From NCBI GenBank assembly GCA_027364635.1, contig DAHXOZ010000010.1:1-36656 (forward strand): a stretch of 36,656 bases of DNA. Direction: 5' to 3'. The position numbers and the translations under genes are program-made. This DNA is from a bacterium (GTDB taxonomy: Bacteria > Bacteroidota > Bacteroidia > Chitinophagales > Chitinophagaceae). Under the pieces are notes generated by a model. That model was not told the DNA's origin. It worked only from the letters and a program-made list of their open reading frames with translations, and did no database searches. Shown here piece after piece: positions 20,526 to 28,658 of the stretch (its first letter is position 1; each line of letters opens with the position of its first letter).

Positions 20526-21872
20526 CTAAAAACTTTTTACTGCTTCGCTTAAATCAAATACCTGGGCTGTTCCGTTTACTTTAGATTTGATGATGCTGCT
20601 GCCGGCGGCGCTTCTGAAGCCTGCTTCGCAATGCACCACGATTGGCTTATTTAGAGGAATTTCATTGGTACGTTCTCTTAATTCGTACAACGGAATTTCG
20701 ATAGTGTGTTCAAAAATCTTTTTTGTTTTTATTTCTGACGGGTTGCGGATATCAACAATTGTAAACGCATCTTCGTTGTTCTTTAATTCAGTGCTATCAA
20801 AGTTGGCAGTTACCACATTTCCAATGTCACCTGAAATAGCCAATTCAATTTGTCCTTCGTAACCAATTTTCGCGATACGCGCTATCAATTCATTTAAGAC
20901 GATTTCGTTTTCTGCTACCAGGTAAAATTTTTCTCCTGGATTCACAATACTGCCCAGCCATGTTTCGAAACTGTTATCCTTCATCAGGTTGATCGCATTT
21001 TTTAAATGTCCTTTTTTAAATTCTTGTTGTGGACGACTGTCAATTACTGCGATTGAAGAATCAAGAGAAGTTTGAGGATCAAAATTTTCTGCCTTTATTT
21101 TTTCCACTTTTGAAATGCTTTTTAAAAATTTTTCCGCGCCTTTTTTATTCAGCCCTACTTCATACGGAAAATATTTTGGAACAAAAGGTTGATCGGCTAA
21201 AAGTTGCTCAACAAAATCCTCTTCACTCATATCCTGTAAGCTCCAGTTACTCAATTTCTCAGCACCTATGGTACTGGTGTTTTGTTGGCTCAAGCCTTTG
21301 CCACACAAGCTTCCTGCGCCATGTGCAGGGTAAAGCAGCACATCATCTGCCAAAGGCAAAAATTTATCATGAAGTGAGTGATACATGTTTTTTGCCAAAT
21401 CTCTTCTCGTCATGGTGATAGAACCTGCCTGTTCTCTCAAATCCGGGCGTCCGCAATCACCTATAAATAATGTATCTCCTGAAAATACTGCACGTTCTTT
21501 ATCATTTTCATCTATCAAAACAATACTGATACTGTCCGGTGAATGCCCCGGTGTGTCCAATGCTTTTAAGGTAACATGACCCAGGATAATTGCATCATCA
21601 TCATCAAAAGTTTGGTGTGGATATTCGGCACCCAGCAGCTTGCTTACATAAATAGTAGCGCCTGTTGTTTTGTGAATTTCCAGGTGGCTGCTCACAAAAT
21701 CAGCATGAGGGTGAGTTTCAATTATAGTGGTGATTTTAGCATGGTGTTCTTCAGCAAAATCGTAATATGGCTGTGGATTTCTTGAAGGATCAATCACGGC
21801 TACTTCTCCATTGCTTACGATTGCATAAGAATAGTGTGCTAAATTTTTATCCTGAAATTGTTTTATTTCCAT
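20526..21872 (-). CDS. MBL-fold hydrolase / rhodanese fusion (persulfide dioxygenase-like)
   Basis: 448 residues. N-terminal MBL domain (about 1-250): IIETHPHADFVSSH, DTPGHSPDS, FSGDTLFIGDCGRPDL and LLYPAHGAGSLCG, the mononuclear-iron pattern of ETHE1/CstB-like persulfide dioxygenases. Two rhodanese domains follow: the first (IAVIDSRPQQEFKKGHLKNAI) has no cysteine at the active position (VAENEIVL), while the second has VHCEAGFRSA and is probably active. This order resembles CstB, which turns persulfide into thiosulfate. It heads the operon through DUF6132, two rhodaneses and trxA. Its promoter carries a TGTAACAAAA box. The paralogue at the left edge has the same layout. Confidence 0.93.
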   Translation of the reverse strand: MEIKQFQDKNLAHYSYAIVSNGEVAVIDPSRNPQPYYDFAEEHHAKITTIIETHPHADFVSSHLEIHKTTGATIYVSKLLGAEYPHQTFDDDDAIILGHVTLKALDTPGHSPDSISIVLIDENDKERAVFSGDTLFIGDCGRPDLREQAGSITMTRRDLAKNMYHSLHDKFLPLADDVLLYPAHGAGSLCGKGLSQQNTSTIGAEKLSNWSLQDMSEEDFVEQLLADQPFVPKYFPYEVGLNKKGAEKFLKSISKVEKIKAENFDPQTSLDSSIAVIDSRPQQEFKKGHLKNAINLMKDNSFETWLGSIVNPGEKFYLVAENEIVLNELIARIAKIGYEGQIELAISGDIGNVVTANFDSTELKNNEDAFTIVDIRNPSEIKTKKIFEHTIEIPLYELRERTNEIPLNKPIVVHCEAGFRSAAGSSIIKSKVNGTAQVFDLSEAVKSF

Positions 21873-21894
21873 AACGTAATTATTATTTTGAGTA

Positions 21895-21939
21895 CAAAGT
21901 TAAATGGCTGAAATCCGCTACACAGCTACTTTTGTTACA
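21895..21939 (-). promoter_or_regulatory. Promoter of the MBL-rhodanese operon with a TGTAACAAAA activator box
   Basis: Minus strand: -7 box TAACTTTG (complement of 21895-21902) and the box TGTAACAAAA (complement of 21930-21939) 28 nt upstream. No -33 TTG is visible at the right spacing, which suits an activator-dependent promoter. The box would centre near -41 to -45. Confidence 0.5.
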
Positions 21940-21946
21940 CTTTGAT

Positions 21947-22327
21947 TTATTTTAACGCTTTTTCAAAAAATAACATTTTAACGGCAAGAATAAGCAGCAT
22001 TACTGCAAATAATTTTTTTAAAGTTCCCTGTGGAATATGGGTCGCATATTTAGCGCCGATATATCCTCCGATGAAAAAGAAAGCAGCCATAATCAATGCC
22101 GGCTTCATTTCAACAAATCCATCTTTATAGTATTGATAAGCAGCTAAAGCGCCGACAGGCAACACCATCATCACCAATGCCGTTCCCTGTGCTGTTTGTT
22201 GGGAATAGCCTAACAACATGACCAAAGCAGGAATGATAATAATTGCCCCGCCGAGGCCAAGCAATCCGCTTAACATACCTGCCGCTATTCCGATAATGGC
22301 AACGATAACCAGATTTTGTAGTTCCAT
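21947..22327 (-). CDS. Half-size TauE/SafE-family exporter
   Basis: 126 residues, about four hydrophobic spans. Full TauE/SafE proteins are about 250-280 residues made of two similar halves; this is one half: IAAGMLSGLLGLGGAIIIIPALVMLLGY, QGTALVMMVLPVGALAAY, and AFFFIGGYIGAKYATHIP. It would need to dimerise. The family exports sulfite, sulfoacetate or related organosulfur anions. Placed just ahead of the MBL-rhodanese operon (74 nt), it fits disposal of the sulfite made by persulfide oxidation. The start is at ATG 22327. Confidence 0.88.
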   Translation of the reverse strand: MELQNLVIVAIIGIAAGMLSGLLGLGGAIIIIPALVMLLGYSQQTAQGTALVMMVLPVGALAAYQYYKDGFVEMKPALIMAAFFFIGGYIGAKYATHIPQGTLKKLFAVMLLILAVKMLFFEKALK

Positions 22328-22359
22328 AATAATAGTATTTGCGATTAATTTAATTGGTG

Positions 22360-22404
22360 CAAAATTCTATTAATAATTACAGATCTACGGTTATTTTTGT
22401 TACA
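22360..22404 (-). promoter_or_regulatory. Promoter region of the half-size TauE gene with a TGTAACAAAA box
   Basis: Minus strand: a weak -7-like GAATTTTG (complement of 22360-22367) and TGTAACAAAAA (complement of 22394-22404) 27 nt upstream. The same box at almost the same distance precedes the next operon, which supports a shared activator. Confidence 0.45.
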
Positions 22405-22437
22405 TAAGAAAGGGGAGAAAAATTTTTAGAAAATATT

Positions 22438-23031
22438 TTATTTTACCGCAAGGAGCCGTACAACATCTCCTTTGCCTGAATGGTGTTGACCTTCAGATAA
22501 ATCTACGCTCAATTCTTCCAGGTATTTTATATTGAGATTGGCAAAATCCTTTTGCAGGAGATCAGTTGTATAGAGCATATCCATATCTTTTGGGCCGCCA
22601 CTTTGATTGTTTAATTGTGAAGGTGTAAAAGCTTCCAGTAAGAGCAACCCACCGGGTTTAAGTGCTTTGCTGCACTTTTGATGAATTTGTTTTCGTATTG
22701 ATGAAGGAAAATGTGCGAAAATCAAAGCGATCATATCATATTTATCCTCTCCCAATTCTATTTCAACTGCATCTGCTACCGTATAATTAACGGCGACCTT
22801 ATTTTCACTTGCAAGTACTTCACACTTTTTTTTGCCTTTATCACTTTGGTCAAAGGCATCCACTGTCCAGTTTAACTTCGCCGCGTAAACTGCATTTCTT
22901 CCTTCTCCTTCGCAGGGTAACAGCAAATGGCCCGGTGGAAGTTTGTCAATTTCTGATTTGAAAAATTCATTCGGTTTTTTGCCATAAATAAAATCTTCTG
23001 ACGAATAACGGTCATTCCAAAATTCTTTCAT
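22438..23031 (-). CDS. Class I SAM-dependent methyltransferase (TehB-like)
   Basis: 197 residues. Motif I is LLLPCEGEGRNAVYAAKL and the second acidic site is VDAFDQSD. Motif IV is near DMIALIFAHFPSSI, and ALKPGGLLLLEAFTPSQL follows. The opening FWNDRYSSEDFIYGKKPNEFF is typical of the TehB/thiopurine-like small methyltransferases of Bacteroidota. Members methylate small soft nucleophiles such as tellurite, thiols or selenium compounds, so thiol or sulfide methylation would suit the location, but the substrate is not shown by sequence. It is 111 nt downstream of the Crp/Fnr gene. Confidence 0.86.
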   Translation of the reverse strand: MKEFWNDRYSSEDFIYGKKPNEFFKSEIDKLPPGHLLLPCEGEGRNAVYAAKLNWTVDAFDQSDKGKKKCEVLASENKVAVNYTVADAVEIELGEDKYDMIALIFAHFPSSIRKQIHQKCSKALKPGGLLLLEAFTPSQLNNQSGGPKDMDMLYTTDLLQKDFANLNIKYLEELSVDLSEGQHHSGKGDVVRLLAVK

Positions 23032-23142
23032 CTTTAAAAAAATTAAATTGAATAAATATTTTCCTTCAATAAAATTAGAAATGATTTTCCAATTTTATTC
23101 TGCATCAAAAAAGGAATGAAAACCCCGAAACGGAAACCAATG

Positions 23143-23766
23143 TTACTTAAGCGTTATTTTATTGCGGCCTAATTCTACCAGGCCTTCGTCTTCCATTTGT
23201 TTGAGTAAGCGGGAAACCACTACCCGTGCGGTTCCCAATTCATTAGCAAGCTGCTCGTGAGTAACATACAGCGTATGGCTTTTGGTGAGTTCCGATTTTC
23301 TTTTAATAAAATTCAACAGGCGCTCATCCATTTTTTTAAAAGCGACGGCATTTACTACTCCCAGTAATTCTTCAAAACGTTTATGATAAAGGTTGAAGAT
23401 GTAATCGAGCCATTCCGGGAATTCTTTTATAAGTTCAGTTACTTTTTCAACAGGAATAAAAAGTATATCAGTTTTTTCCTCTGCAATTGCTTTTACCTTG
23501 CTGGTGTCTTCATGAATGCCTCCGAGGAAAGACATAATACAACTTTCGCCCGGTTTTATATAATACAATAAAATTTCGCGACCTTCTTCATCAGTGCGCA
23601 TTACCCTTACGCTTCCGTTCATTACTATTGGTATGGCTTTTATGTAAGCATTCTCATTCTGGATAGTGTCTCCTTCAGAAAAAGTTTTGACATTGCCGTA
23701 TTTGAGTAATTTCTCTTTGATCTCCGGTGAGTATCTGAATTCAAATATTTTATCTAATTGTTCCAT
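23143..23766 (-). CDS. Crp/Fnr-family transcriptional regulator
   Basis: 207 residues. Residues about 1-120 form a cyclic-nucleotide-binding-type beta roll (GDTIQNENAYIKAIPIVMNGSVRVMR, EILLYYIKPGESCIMSFLGG). A long dimer helix follows, then the DNA-binding domain with THEQLANELGTARVVVSRLLKQMEDEGLVEL, the canonical Crp helix-turn-helix. There is only one cysteine (GESC), so an Fnr-type iron-sulfur cluster is excluded. A single thiol could still report oxidation. It lies 24 nt after DUF1634 in the TauE-DUF1634-crp operon and is the likely regulator of the sulfur island, a candidate for the TGTAACAAAA boxes. Confidence 0.92.
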   Translation of the reverse strand: MEQLDKIFEFRYSPEIKEKLLKYGNVKTFSEGDTIQNENAYIKAIPIVMNGSVRVMRTDEEGREILLYYIKPGESCIMSFLGGIHEDTSKVKAIAEEKTDILFIPVEKVTELIKEFPEWLDYIFNLYHKRFEELLGVVNAVAFKKMDERLLNFIKRKSELTKSHTLYVTHEQLANELGTARVVVSRLLKQMEDEGLVELGRNKITLK

Positions 23767-23789
23767 ACAATTGAGTTGACATTAATTGA

Positions 23790-24179
23790 TTATCCTGTTG
23801 CTACGCTGAAAATGCTGTAAGCGATTATTCCTAATACAATCAAAGATATTAATACATATAAAAAATCCTTTTCCATGAAGAATCCGATCACTGCAAATAT
23901 TACGCGTGCTATCGGAGTGGCGATTAATAAAAGAAGTCCCAACTGAATGATGGAAAGGCTGTCCAGGTGAATCACTCCTGTAATGATTTTACTTACAGAA
24001 CGAAGATTCGAAGGTTCGCCCCTGAACGTTTTAAAATGAGGAATTGAAAACCCATATTGAATTAAATAATAGATTCCTCCTGATAAAATCATCGCTCCGG
24101 AAATGATTACACCTGTAATGAGAAGTTTTCCCATCACAGCTTCAATATCGTAATCTGACATTTCTATTTCCTTGTTCAT
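23790..24179 (-). CDS. DUF1634 membrane protein
   Basis: 129 residues with three spans: LLITGVIISGAMILSGGIYYLI, IIQLGLLLLIATPIARVIFAVIGFF and LYVLISLIVLGIIAYSIF. The N-terminus MSDYDIEAVMGKLLITGV and the P-I-A-R-V-I block are characteristic of DUF1634, a family usually encoded directly after a TauE/SafE gene. Here the ATG overlaps the TauE stop by 4 nt, indicating translational coupling and probably a shared membrane complex. Confidence 0.88.
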   Translation of the reverse strand: MNKEIEMSDYDIEAVMGKLLITGVIISGAMILSGGIYYLIQYGFSIPHFKTFRGEPSNLRSVSKIITGVIHLDSLSIIQLGLLLLIATPIARVIFAVIGFFMEKDFLYVLISLIVLGIIAYSIFSVATG

Positions 24180-25012
24180 ATTTGTCCGGTTATTCCGTTA
24201 TAAATCATTTGAAAAGCTAAAAAGACAATGATGATGGCGAAAAGAATCCGCAGCCATTTGGTCTCTGATTTGACCAGGATTTTTGAGCCTAAAAATGCAC
24301 CGGCGATCACACCCAAAACCACCGGCATAGAAAGGCCTGGATTGATATAACCTCTATGCATATAAATGCCTGCGCTCGCTGCTGCTGTAACTCCAATCAT
24401 AAAATTACTGGTAGTGGTAGATACCTTAAAAGGCAGTTTCATAAAATGATCCATTGCAATTACTTTTAAAGCGCCGGAGCCGATCCCCAATAATCCTGAA
24501 ATTAAACCGGCAATTACCATCATGAAAAAACCGCCGGGTATATTTTGAGCCGAATATTTTATCTCTCCCTTCGCTGTAGGATAAGAACTGTCTAATTTTA
24601 ATGCAGTTGCAAACTTTCCGGCGTTGGCTTGTACCATTACTTCTTCTTTTTTCTTTAACGAAAGTGCCGCGGAAAAAATTAAAACAAATCCAAAAATAAT
24701 GGCAATAATGTGGGTAGGTGCATAAATGGCAAGCGTGGCGCCACCTACTGCTCCAAGCGTGGTGGCAACTTCCAAAAACATGCCAATGCGAATATTGGAA
24801 ATTCCTTCTTTTACATAAGCCGCGGCAGCGCCGGAGGAAGTGGCAATAACAGAGATGAGCGAAGCGCCTATAGCATAATGAATATCTACACCAAATCCAA
24901 GCGTCAGCAGCGGAATGATTACCACGCCGCCGCCTAATCCTGTTAGTGAACCTACTAATCCGGCCAAAAATGAACCGGCCAATACTATTAGTGAAAAAAG
25001 AAGTACCGTCAT
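24176..25012 (-). CDS. TauE/SafE-family sulfite/organosulfur anion exporter
   Basis: 278 residues, full length, about eight spans in two related halves: LVGSLTGLGGGVVIIPLLTLGFGV in the first and GLISGLLGIGSGALKVIAMDHFMKLP in the second, each with the G-x-G-x-G loop of the family. A soluble loop of about 40 residues joins the halves. It probably exports sulfite or a related anion. It leads the operon with DUF1634 and crp. On the minus strand a TACCTTTG -7 box (complement of 25032-25039) lies 20 nt upstream, with a 6-5-6 palindrome at 25056-25072 (GATATT and AATATC) that could be an operator. Confidence 0.92.
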   Translation of the reverse strand: MTVLLFSLIVLAGSFLAGLVGSLTGLGGGVVIIPLLTLGFGVDIHYAIGASLISVIATSSGAAAAYVKEGISNIRIGMFLEVATTLGAVGGATLAIYAPTHIIAIIFGFVLIFSAALSLKKKEEVMVQANAGKFATALKLDSSYPTAKGEIKYSAQNIPGGFFMMVIAGLISGLLGIGSGALKVIAMDHFMKLPFKVSTTTSNFMIGVTAAASAGIYMHRGYINPGLSMPVVLGVIAGAFLGSKILVKSETKWLRILFAIIIVFLAFQMIYNGITGQI

Positions 25013-25096
25013 ATTTTTTTAAAATTACGGCCAAAGGTACATAATGGAAAAAGGTTGATATTGTTTAAATATCTATAAGATGAGTAGGATAAATGT

Positions 25097-25405
25097 TTAC
25101 GGATCAAACTTTTCGCGCCAGGCCAACATTCCACCTGTTAGGTTTTTTGTATTGGAAAAGCCCATTTGTTCCAATAAAGTTGCCGCTATACCGCTTCTGG
25201 CACCACTGCGGCAATAGAAAATCACTTCATCATTTTTAAGGTCTTCAATGTCTTCAATTTGCATGTTTTGAATGTATCCTAAAGGAAGTGCAATTCCACC
25301 AATGTTATATTCGGCTGTTTCTTCGGGTTGCCTCACATCTATAAGATGAAGTTTTTCGCCTTTGTCCATTCTTTCTTTTACCTCTTCAGGAGAAATGTTC
25401 GTCAT
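25097..25405 (-). CDS. Single-domain rhodanese-like protein
   Basis: 102 residues. HLIDVRQPEETAEYNIGGIALPLG is the first rhodanese block, and the active cysteine is in VIFYCRSGARSGIAATLLEQMGF (C-R-S-G-A-R-S), then LTGGMLAWREKFDP. The C-R-S-G-x-R-S loop is the commonest active form. It follows the PASTA gene by 10 nt and precedes the TauE operon by 84 nt, so it may be read from the cell-wall operon although its function belongs to the sulfur island. Confidence 0.93.
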   Translation of the reverse strand: MTNISPEEVKERMDKGEKLHLIDVRQPEETAEYNIGGIALPLGYIQNMQIEDIEDLKNDEVIFYCRSGARSGIAATLLEQMGFSNTKNLTGGMLAWREKFDP

Positions 25406-25415
25406 ATTTTTTTCT

Positions 25416-26234
25416 TTATTGTTTTATCAGGTGAGAACTATCAGTTTTTAAACTATCAATTGCCGGGCGTTCGGCTTGTATCCAGATGTCCATTGTTTGC
25501 CCGGGTTGAATGAAATTCGGTGTACTGTTATAATCATAAACTCCGGGATTTTGCCTGTAAATATAGGCATTGGCTGTATCTGATATGTTTCCGGTTGAAA
25601 GTATCGCTGCCAGCAAAATGCCTTTACTTGCCAGTAAAGATCTTGCATCCTGAACGGTTAAACCCGTTAAATCCGGAACGGGAATTTTTATGGCCTCAAG
25701 CCCGCCGCCAATAACAAGGTCTATTTTTGAGCCCCATCTTATCTTTGAGCCAAATTTTATTTTCTTGCCCTGGTAATCCTGCTCCAAAATAGAGCCTTTC
25801 ATAAAATTGGGACGGTAGGAAGTGTCGCCTAATTCCAAATGATTTTTAGTGAGCTTATCTACCGCAAAACGATAACTTAATCCTTCGAGGTTAGGCATTT
25901 CAACCATCGGTAAGGTAGTCGGGTTGACGTTTAAAAAAACGGTGCGGTTTACTTTTACAGTTGCCCCCGGATCGGGTAATTGTTTTTTTACCGTATTTAA
26001 AGGCAGACTATCATTGTAAAGTGAATCAGTAATAATTACATCAAAGCCTTTATCTTCTAAAAAATTAGTTGCGCTGTCTACATTTTTTCCGATAACCGAA
26101 GGCACTTTTAAAGATTCTCCATGATGAGTGATCCAGCCGAGTGACTGAAAAAATAAAAGCCCAAGCAAGAATACTAAAGCTATGGCTGCCAGCAGATTCA
26201 CAAAAAAACTTTGTCTTGCAATAAATCTAAACAC
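25416..26234 (-). CDS. PASTA-domain membrane-anchored protein
   Basis: 272 residues from GTG 26234. A longer frame from ATG 26336 exists, but it would run 55 nt into ddl and prepend residues unlike the family. Beginning at VFRFIARQSFFVNLLAAIAL gives the usual basic start and one membrane anchor. Three PASTA domains follow outside the membrane: about SLKVPSVIGKNVDSATNFLED, LPMVEMPNLEGLSYRFAVDKL and IKIPVPDLTGLTVQDARSLLA. PASTA domains bind peptidoglycan stem peptides or muropeptides. There is no kinase domain. The ddl-PASTA order supports a cell-wall role. Confidence 0.85.
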   Translation of the reverse strand: MFRFIARQSFFVNLLAAIALVFLLGLLFFQSLGWITHHGESLKVPSVIGKNVDSATNFLEDKGFDVIITDSLYNDSLPLNTVKKQLPDPGATVKVNRTVFLNVNPTTLPMVEMPNLEGLSYRFAVDKLTKNHLELGDTSYRPNFMKGSILEQDYQGKKIKFGSKIRWGSKIDLVIGGGLEAIKIPVPDLTGLTVQDARSLLASKGILLAAILSTGNISDTANAYIYRQNPGVYDYNSTPNFIQPGQTMDIWIQAERPAIDSLKTDSSHLIKQ

Positions 26235-26281
26235 GGTATATATATAAGTGAAAAAAAATAAAGTGTTGCAATTTAATAAAT

Positions 26282-27268
26282 TTAAGCAGGTAAACATTCC
26301 TCCAGTAATGCTGTATAGAAATCCATTAATGTCCAACCCATTGCTTTCACTTGCTGGGGAACAAGACTGGCTTCGGTTTGGCCGGGTACAGTGTTTATTT
26401 CCAGCATGTAGGGTTGATGGTCTTCCTCGTTATAAATAAAGTCCATCCTCACAATTCCATGGCAATTAAAAATTTGATAAATTTTTATCGCCTGCTCTTT
26501 TATCTGCCGGGCAATATCATCTGTAACTTCCGCAGGTGTTATTTCCTGGCTGGCTCCAAGATATTTTGCTTCATAATCAAAAAACTCTTTTTTGGTTATG
26601 ATCTCTGTAATGGGCAACGCAATGGTTTTTCCTTTTGATTTAAAAACACCAATCGTCAATTCCCTTCCCTTGATAAATTCCTCTACCAGCACCTGGTCGT
26701 CTTCTTTAAAAGCTTTTTCAATGGCTGCGCCTAATTCTTCAGAAGGAGAATTTACCTTGCTCATGCCAATACTTGATCCGCCATTATTCGGCTTGACAAA
26801 CACCGGGAATTTTAAATTTTTAACCAACTCTTCCGGGCTTTGATAAGTGTTTTTGAATAACAGTACGGAATTGGCTACTTTAATTCCCGCAAAAGAAGCC
26901 ACAGCCACTGTATATCTTTTATTAAAGGTAAGTGCTGAAGTAGCACAATCGCACGAGGTATAAGGAAGGTTAAGTATATCGAAATAGCCTTGAAGTTTGC
27001 CATCTTCACCAGGCGTACCATGAATTCCGATCAAAACCGCGTCAAAATGTATTTTTTGCTGGTCAACGATGATTGAAAAATCATTTTTATCTACCTCAGC
27101 TTTTCCATTCTTATTCTCATAAAACCAGCCTTTGGGTGTGATATCAATTTTATAATAATCAAACTTTTCCGGGTCAATATTTTTTTCTATTGTTTTTGCT
27201 GATTGATAAGAAATTTCAGCTTCACCAGAATAGCCGCCGGTAACAAACGCGATCTTTGGTTTATTCAT
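26282..27268 (-). CDS. ddl: D-alanine--D-alanine ligase
   Basis: 328 residues. Ddl joins two D-alanines with ATP for the peptidoglycan stem. ATP-grasp features: the N-terminal FVTGGYSGEAEISYQSA, GIHGTPGEDGKLQGYFDI, the lid region VFVKPNNGGSSIGMSKV, VEEFIKGRELTIGV, and the metal site FIYNEEDHQPYMLEINTVPGQTEASLVPQQ (acidic and Asn ligands). Length matches DdlB. It lies 48 nt from the PASTA gene; the upstream 170 nt up to the L,D-transpeptidase terminator hold its promoter. Confidence 0.96.
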   Translation of the reverse strand: MNKPKIAFVTGGYSGEAEISYQSAKTIEKNIDPEKFDYYKIDITPKGWFYENKNGKAEVDKNDFSIIVDQQKIHFDAVLIGIHGTPGEDGKLQGYFDILNLPYTSCDCATSALTFNKRYTVAVASFAGIKVANSVLLFKNTYQSPEELVKNLKFPVFVKPNNGGSSIGMSKVNSPSEELGAAIEKAFKEDDQVLVEEFIKGRELTIGVFKSKGKTIALPITEIITKKEFFDYEAKYLGASQEITPAEVTDDIARQIKEQAIKIYQIFNCHGIVRMDFIYNEEDHQPYMLEINTVPGQTEASLVPQQVKAMGWTLMDFYTALLEECLPA

Positions 27269-27404
27269 TTATTGGCCAATTTAGCGTCTAAAATAAATTA
27301 AATTTAGAATAATACGAATCCGGGCTAAAATAAAAATCTGGATTATTTATTCTTTTACTATCAAACATATCTTTTTAATTAAAGAAGTTGGTGCAACTTC
27401 AGGC

Positions 27405-27431
27405 AAAAAAAATCCCGCAAAAAAGCGGGAT
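27405..27431 (-). terminator. Rho-independent terminator of the L,D-transpeptidase gene
   Basis: Minus strand: ATCCCGC, a loop of six T, GCGGGAT, then a run of eight T (complement of 27405-27412). The arms are at 27425-27431 and 27412-27418. It begins eight nt after the stop codon. Confidence 0.92.
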
Positions 27432-27438
27432 CAAATAT

Positions 27439-28182
27439 TTAAGAACCTGATTGTAACAATGGTGATCGCGAAAAGTATTTTTGATTATCGCTGTAAACAA
27501 AAAAGCATGACCCGTCTTTTATTGTTTTAATGATTGGTGCTGCAACCTTTTGGGGTATTGCCGGGCAACCATAGCTTCTGCCTAAATAACCCAGAGATTT
27601 TACGGTGTTTTCGCTTACATAAGCAGCAGGATGAATAACAATGGCACGGCTTTCGGCATTGTCATTAATTCCTTTTTCTTCACCTTCAAGCCTTAAAGAA
27701 AGCCCGTTTTCTCCATAATAAGTATCCTGGGTTACATAAAACCCGAGGCTGCTCATGTGGCTTCTGGGTGAGTTGGAAAAACGGTTGGCATATTCTTTTC
27801 CTGAATTGCGGCCATGCGCTACATACGTATTAAAAAGTAATTTATAGTTTTCAAGATCTATTACAAATAAACGTTTTTGGGTAGATGGCAAACTGAAATC
27901 TGCGATGGATAATATATTATCATTATTCAGTTTTCCCTGCGAAAGTAAAATATTATATCCCCTCAAACCCTCAATAAAAGCTTGCTTTGATAACCCAAGT
28001 GAATTCAATTGCAAACTATCGTAAATATGCAATTGGGTATTAATAATATCAGTATTCGCAGGAGTAGGAGTTTTTGCAACCATCGTTTTAAAGGTTGATG
28101 GGGCAGGTTTAAATCTTGCAAAAGTAAAAGTCAAAGAAATTAAAAACAGAGATAGCAGACGTAGCGGTAGTAAGTTCTTCAT
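27439..28182 (-). CDS. Exported murein L,D-transpeptidase (YkuD-like catalytic domain)
   Basis: 247 residues from the ATG at 28182. The frame is open back to 28224, adding 14 polar residues. The chosen start gives MKNLLPLRLLSLFLISLTFTFA, a standard signal peptide. The catalytic pocket is IVIHPAAYVSENTVKSLG (His) and LGRSYGCPAIPQ (Cys), the H...S-x-G-C arrangement of the murein L,D-transpeptidase catalytic domain family. KRLFVIDLENYKLLFNTYVAHG and GKEYANRFSNSPRSHMSSLGFY precede it. It would crosslink or tailor peptidoglycan in the periplasm. A strong terminator closes the unit; no partner gene. Confidence 0.88.
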   Translation of the reverse strand: MKNLLPLRLLSLFLISLTFTFARFKPAPSTFKTMVAKTPTPANTDIINTQLHIYDSLQLNSLGLSKQAFIEGLRGYNILLSQGKLNNDNILSIADFSLPSTQKRLFVIDLENYKLLFNTYVAHGRNSGKEYANRFSNSPRSHMSSLGFYVTQDTYYGENGLSLRLEGEEKGINDNAESRAIVIHPAAYVSENTVKSLGYLGRSYGCPAIPQKVAAPIIKTIKDGSCFFVYSDNQKYFSRSPLLQSGS

Positions 28183-28224
28183 AGAGTTTTCCATGTAGTG
28201 TTTTTGTGATTTCTGAATAAACAA

Positions 28225-28529
28225 AAAAACACTTGATCAAACGGTGTTTCTTTGGGTTAATGTTGCCTGTTAGCCGGGCGATTTGATTTAAAAAATAGGT
28301 TTTAATTTTTTAAATACTCAGCGAATTTACTCCATCTATTTTATTAAAATCTTCTTCTACAGCCATTTTTAGCCAATTTAAAGTTGTTTTAACAAAATAA
28401 GAAAATATTTTTTTGCTGTTTATTTAGAACTGAATTTTTCTCATTTTATTGTGCAATTTCAAGACGGAGATCATTTTTTCCTTTTAAAATTCTCTTGTTA
28501 CATCTTGTTATATTTGTGTAATTCATTTC
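28225..28529. other. Divergent intergenic region, no gene seen
   Basis: About 300 nt of very AT-rich sequence between the divergent L,D-transpeptidase and recG genes. It should hold both promoters. A TATATTTG -7 box for recG is at 28509-28516, without a good -33 TTG. The longest minus-strand frame with an ATG is 18 codons (28310-28366) and is not supported as a gene. Confidence 0.6.
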
Positions 28530-28658
28530 ATTGAAAAGGCAAACATCATCTCAAATTCAGCTTCCATATTAAATAACCCGATAGAATATTTAAAAGGTGT
28601 TGGTCCTTTAAGAGGCGATATTTTAAAAAAAGAAGCGGGCATTTATACGTTCAATGAT
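28530..28658 (+). other. N-terminal extension of recG without a standard start codon
   Basis: In frame with recG and open back to the TAA at 28485-28487. It encodes NNPIEYLKGVGPLRGDILKKE and then AGIYTFNDL, which is the conserved RecG N-terminus (L-x-G-V-G-P). It contains no ATG, GTG or TTG in frame. Candidate starts are ATT 28530 or ATC 28545/28548. The predicted transcript start is near 28522. Confidence 0.75.

Noticed and set aside
24426-25034. 202-codon minus-strand frame overlapping the full-size TauE gene
   Set aside because: It is Arg/His/Cys-rich with no membrane spans, and it is the out-of-frame reading of TauE.
26235-26336. PASTA protein starting at ATG 26336
   Set aside because: It would overlap ddl by 55 nt and add a non-conserved segment. 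GTG 26234 begins the typical anchor of the family.
28310-28366. 18-codon frame on the minus strand in the L,D-transpeptidase/recG gap
   Set aside because: It is too short, with no promoter and no recognised peptide; it could be chance in AT-rich sequence.
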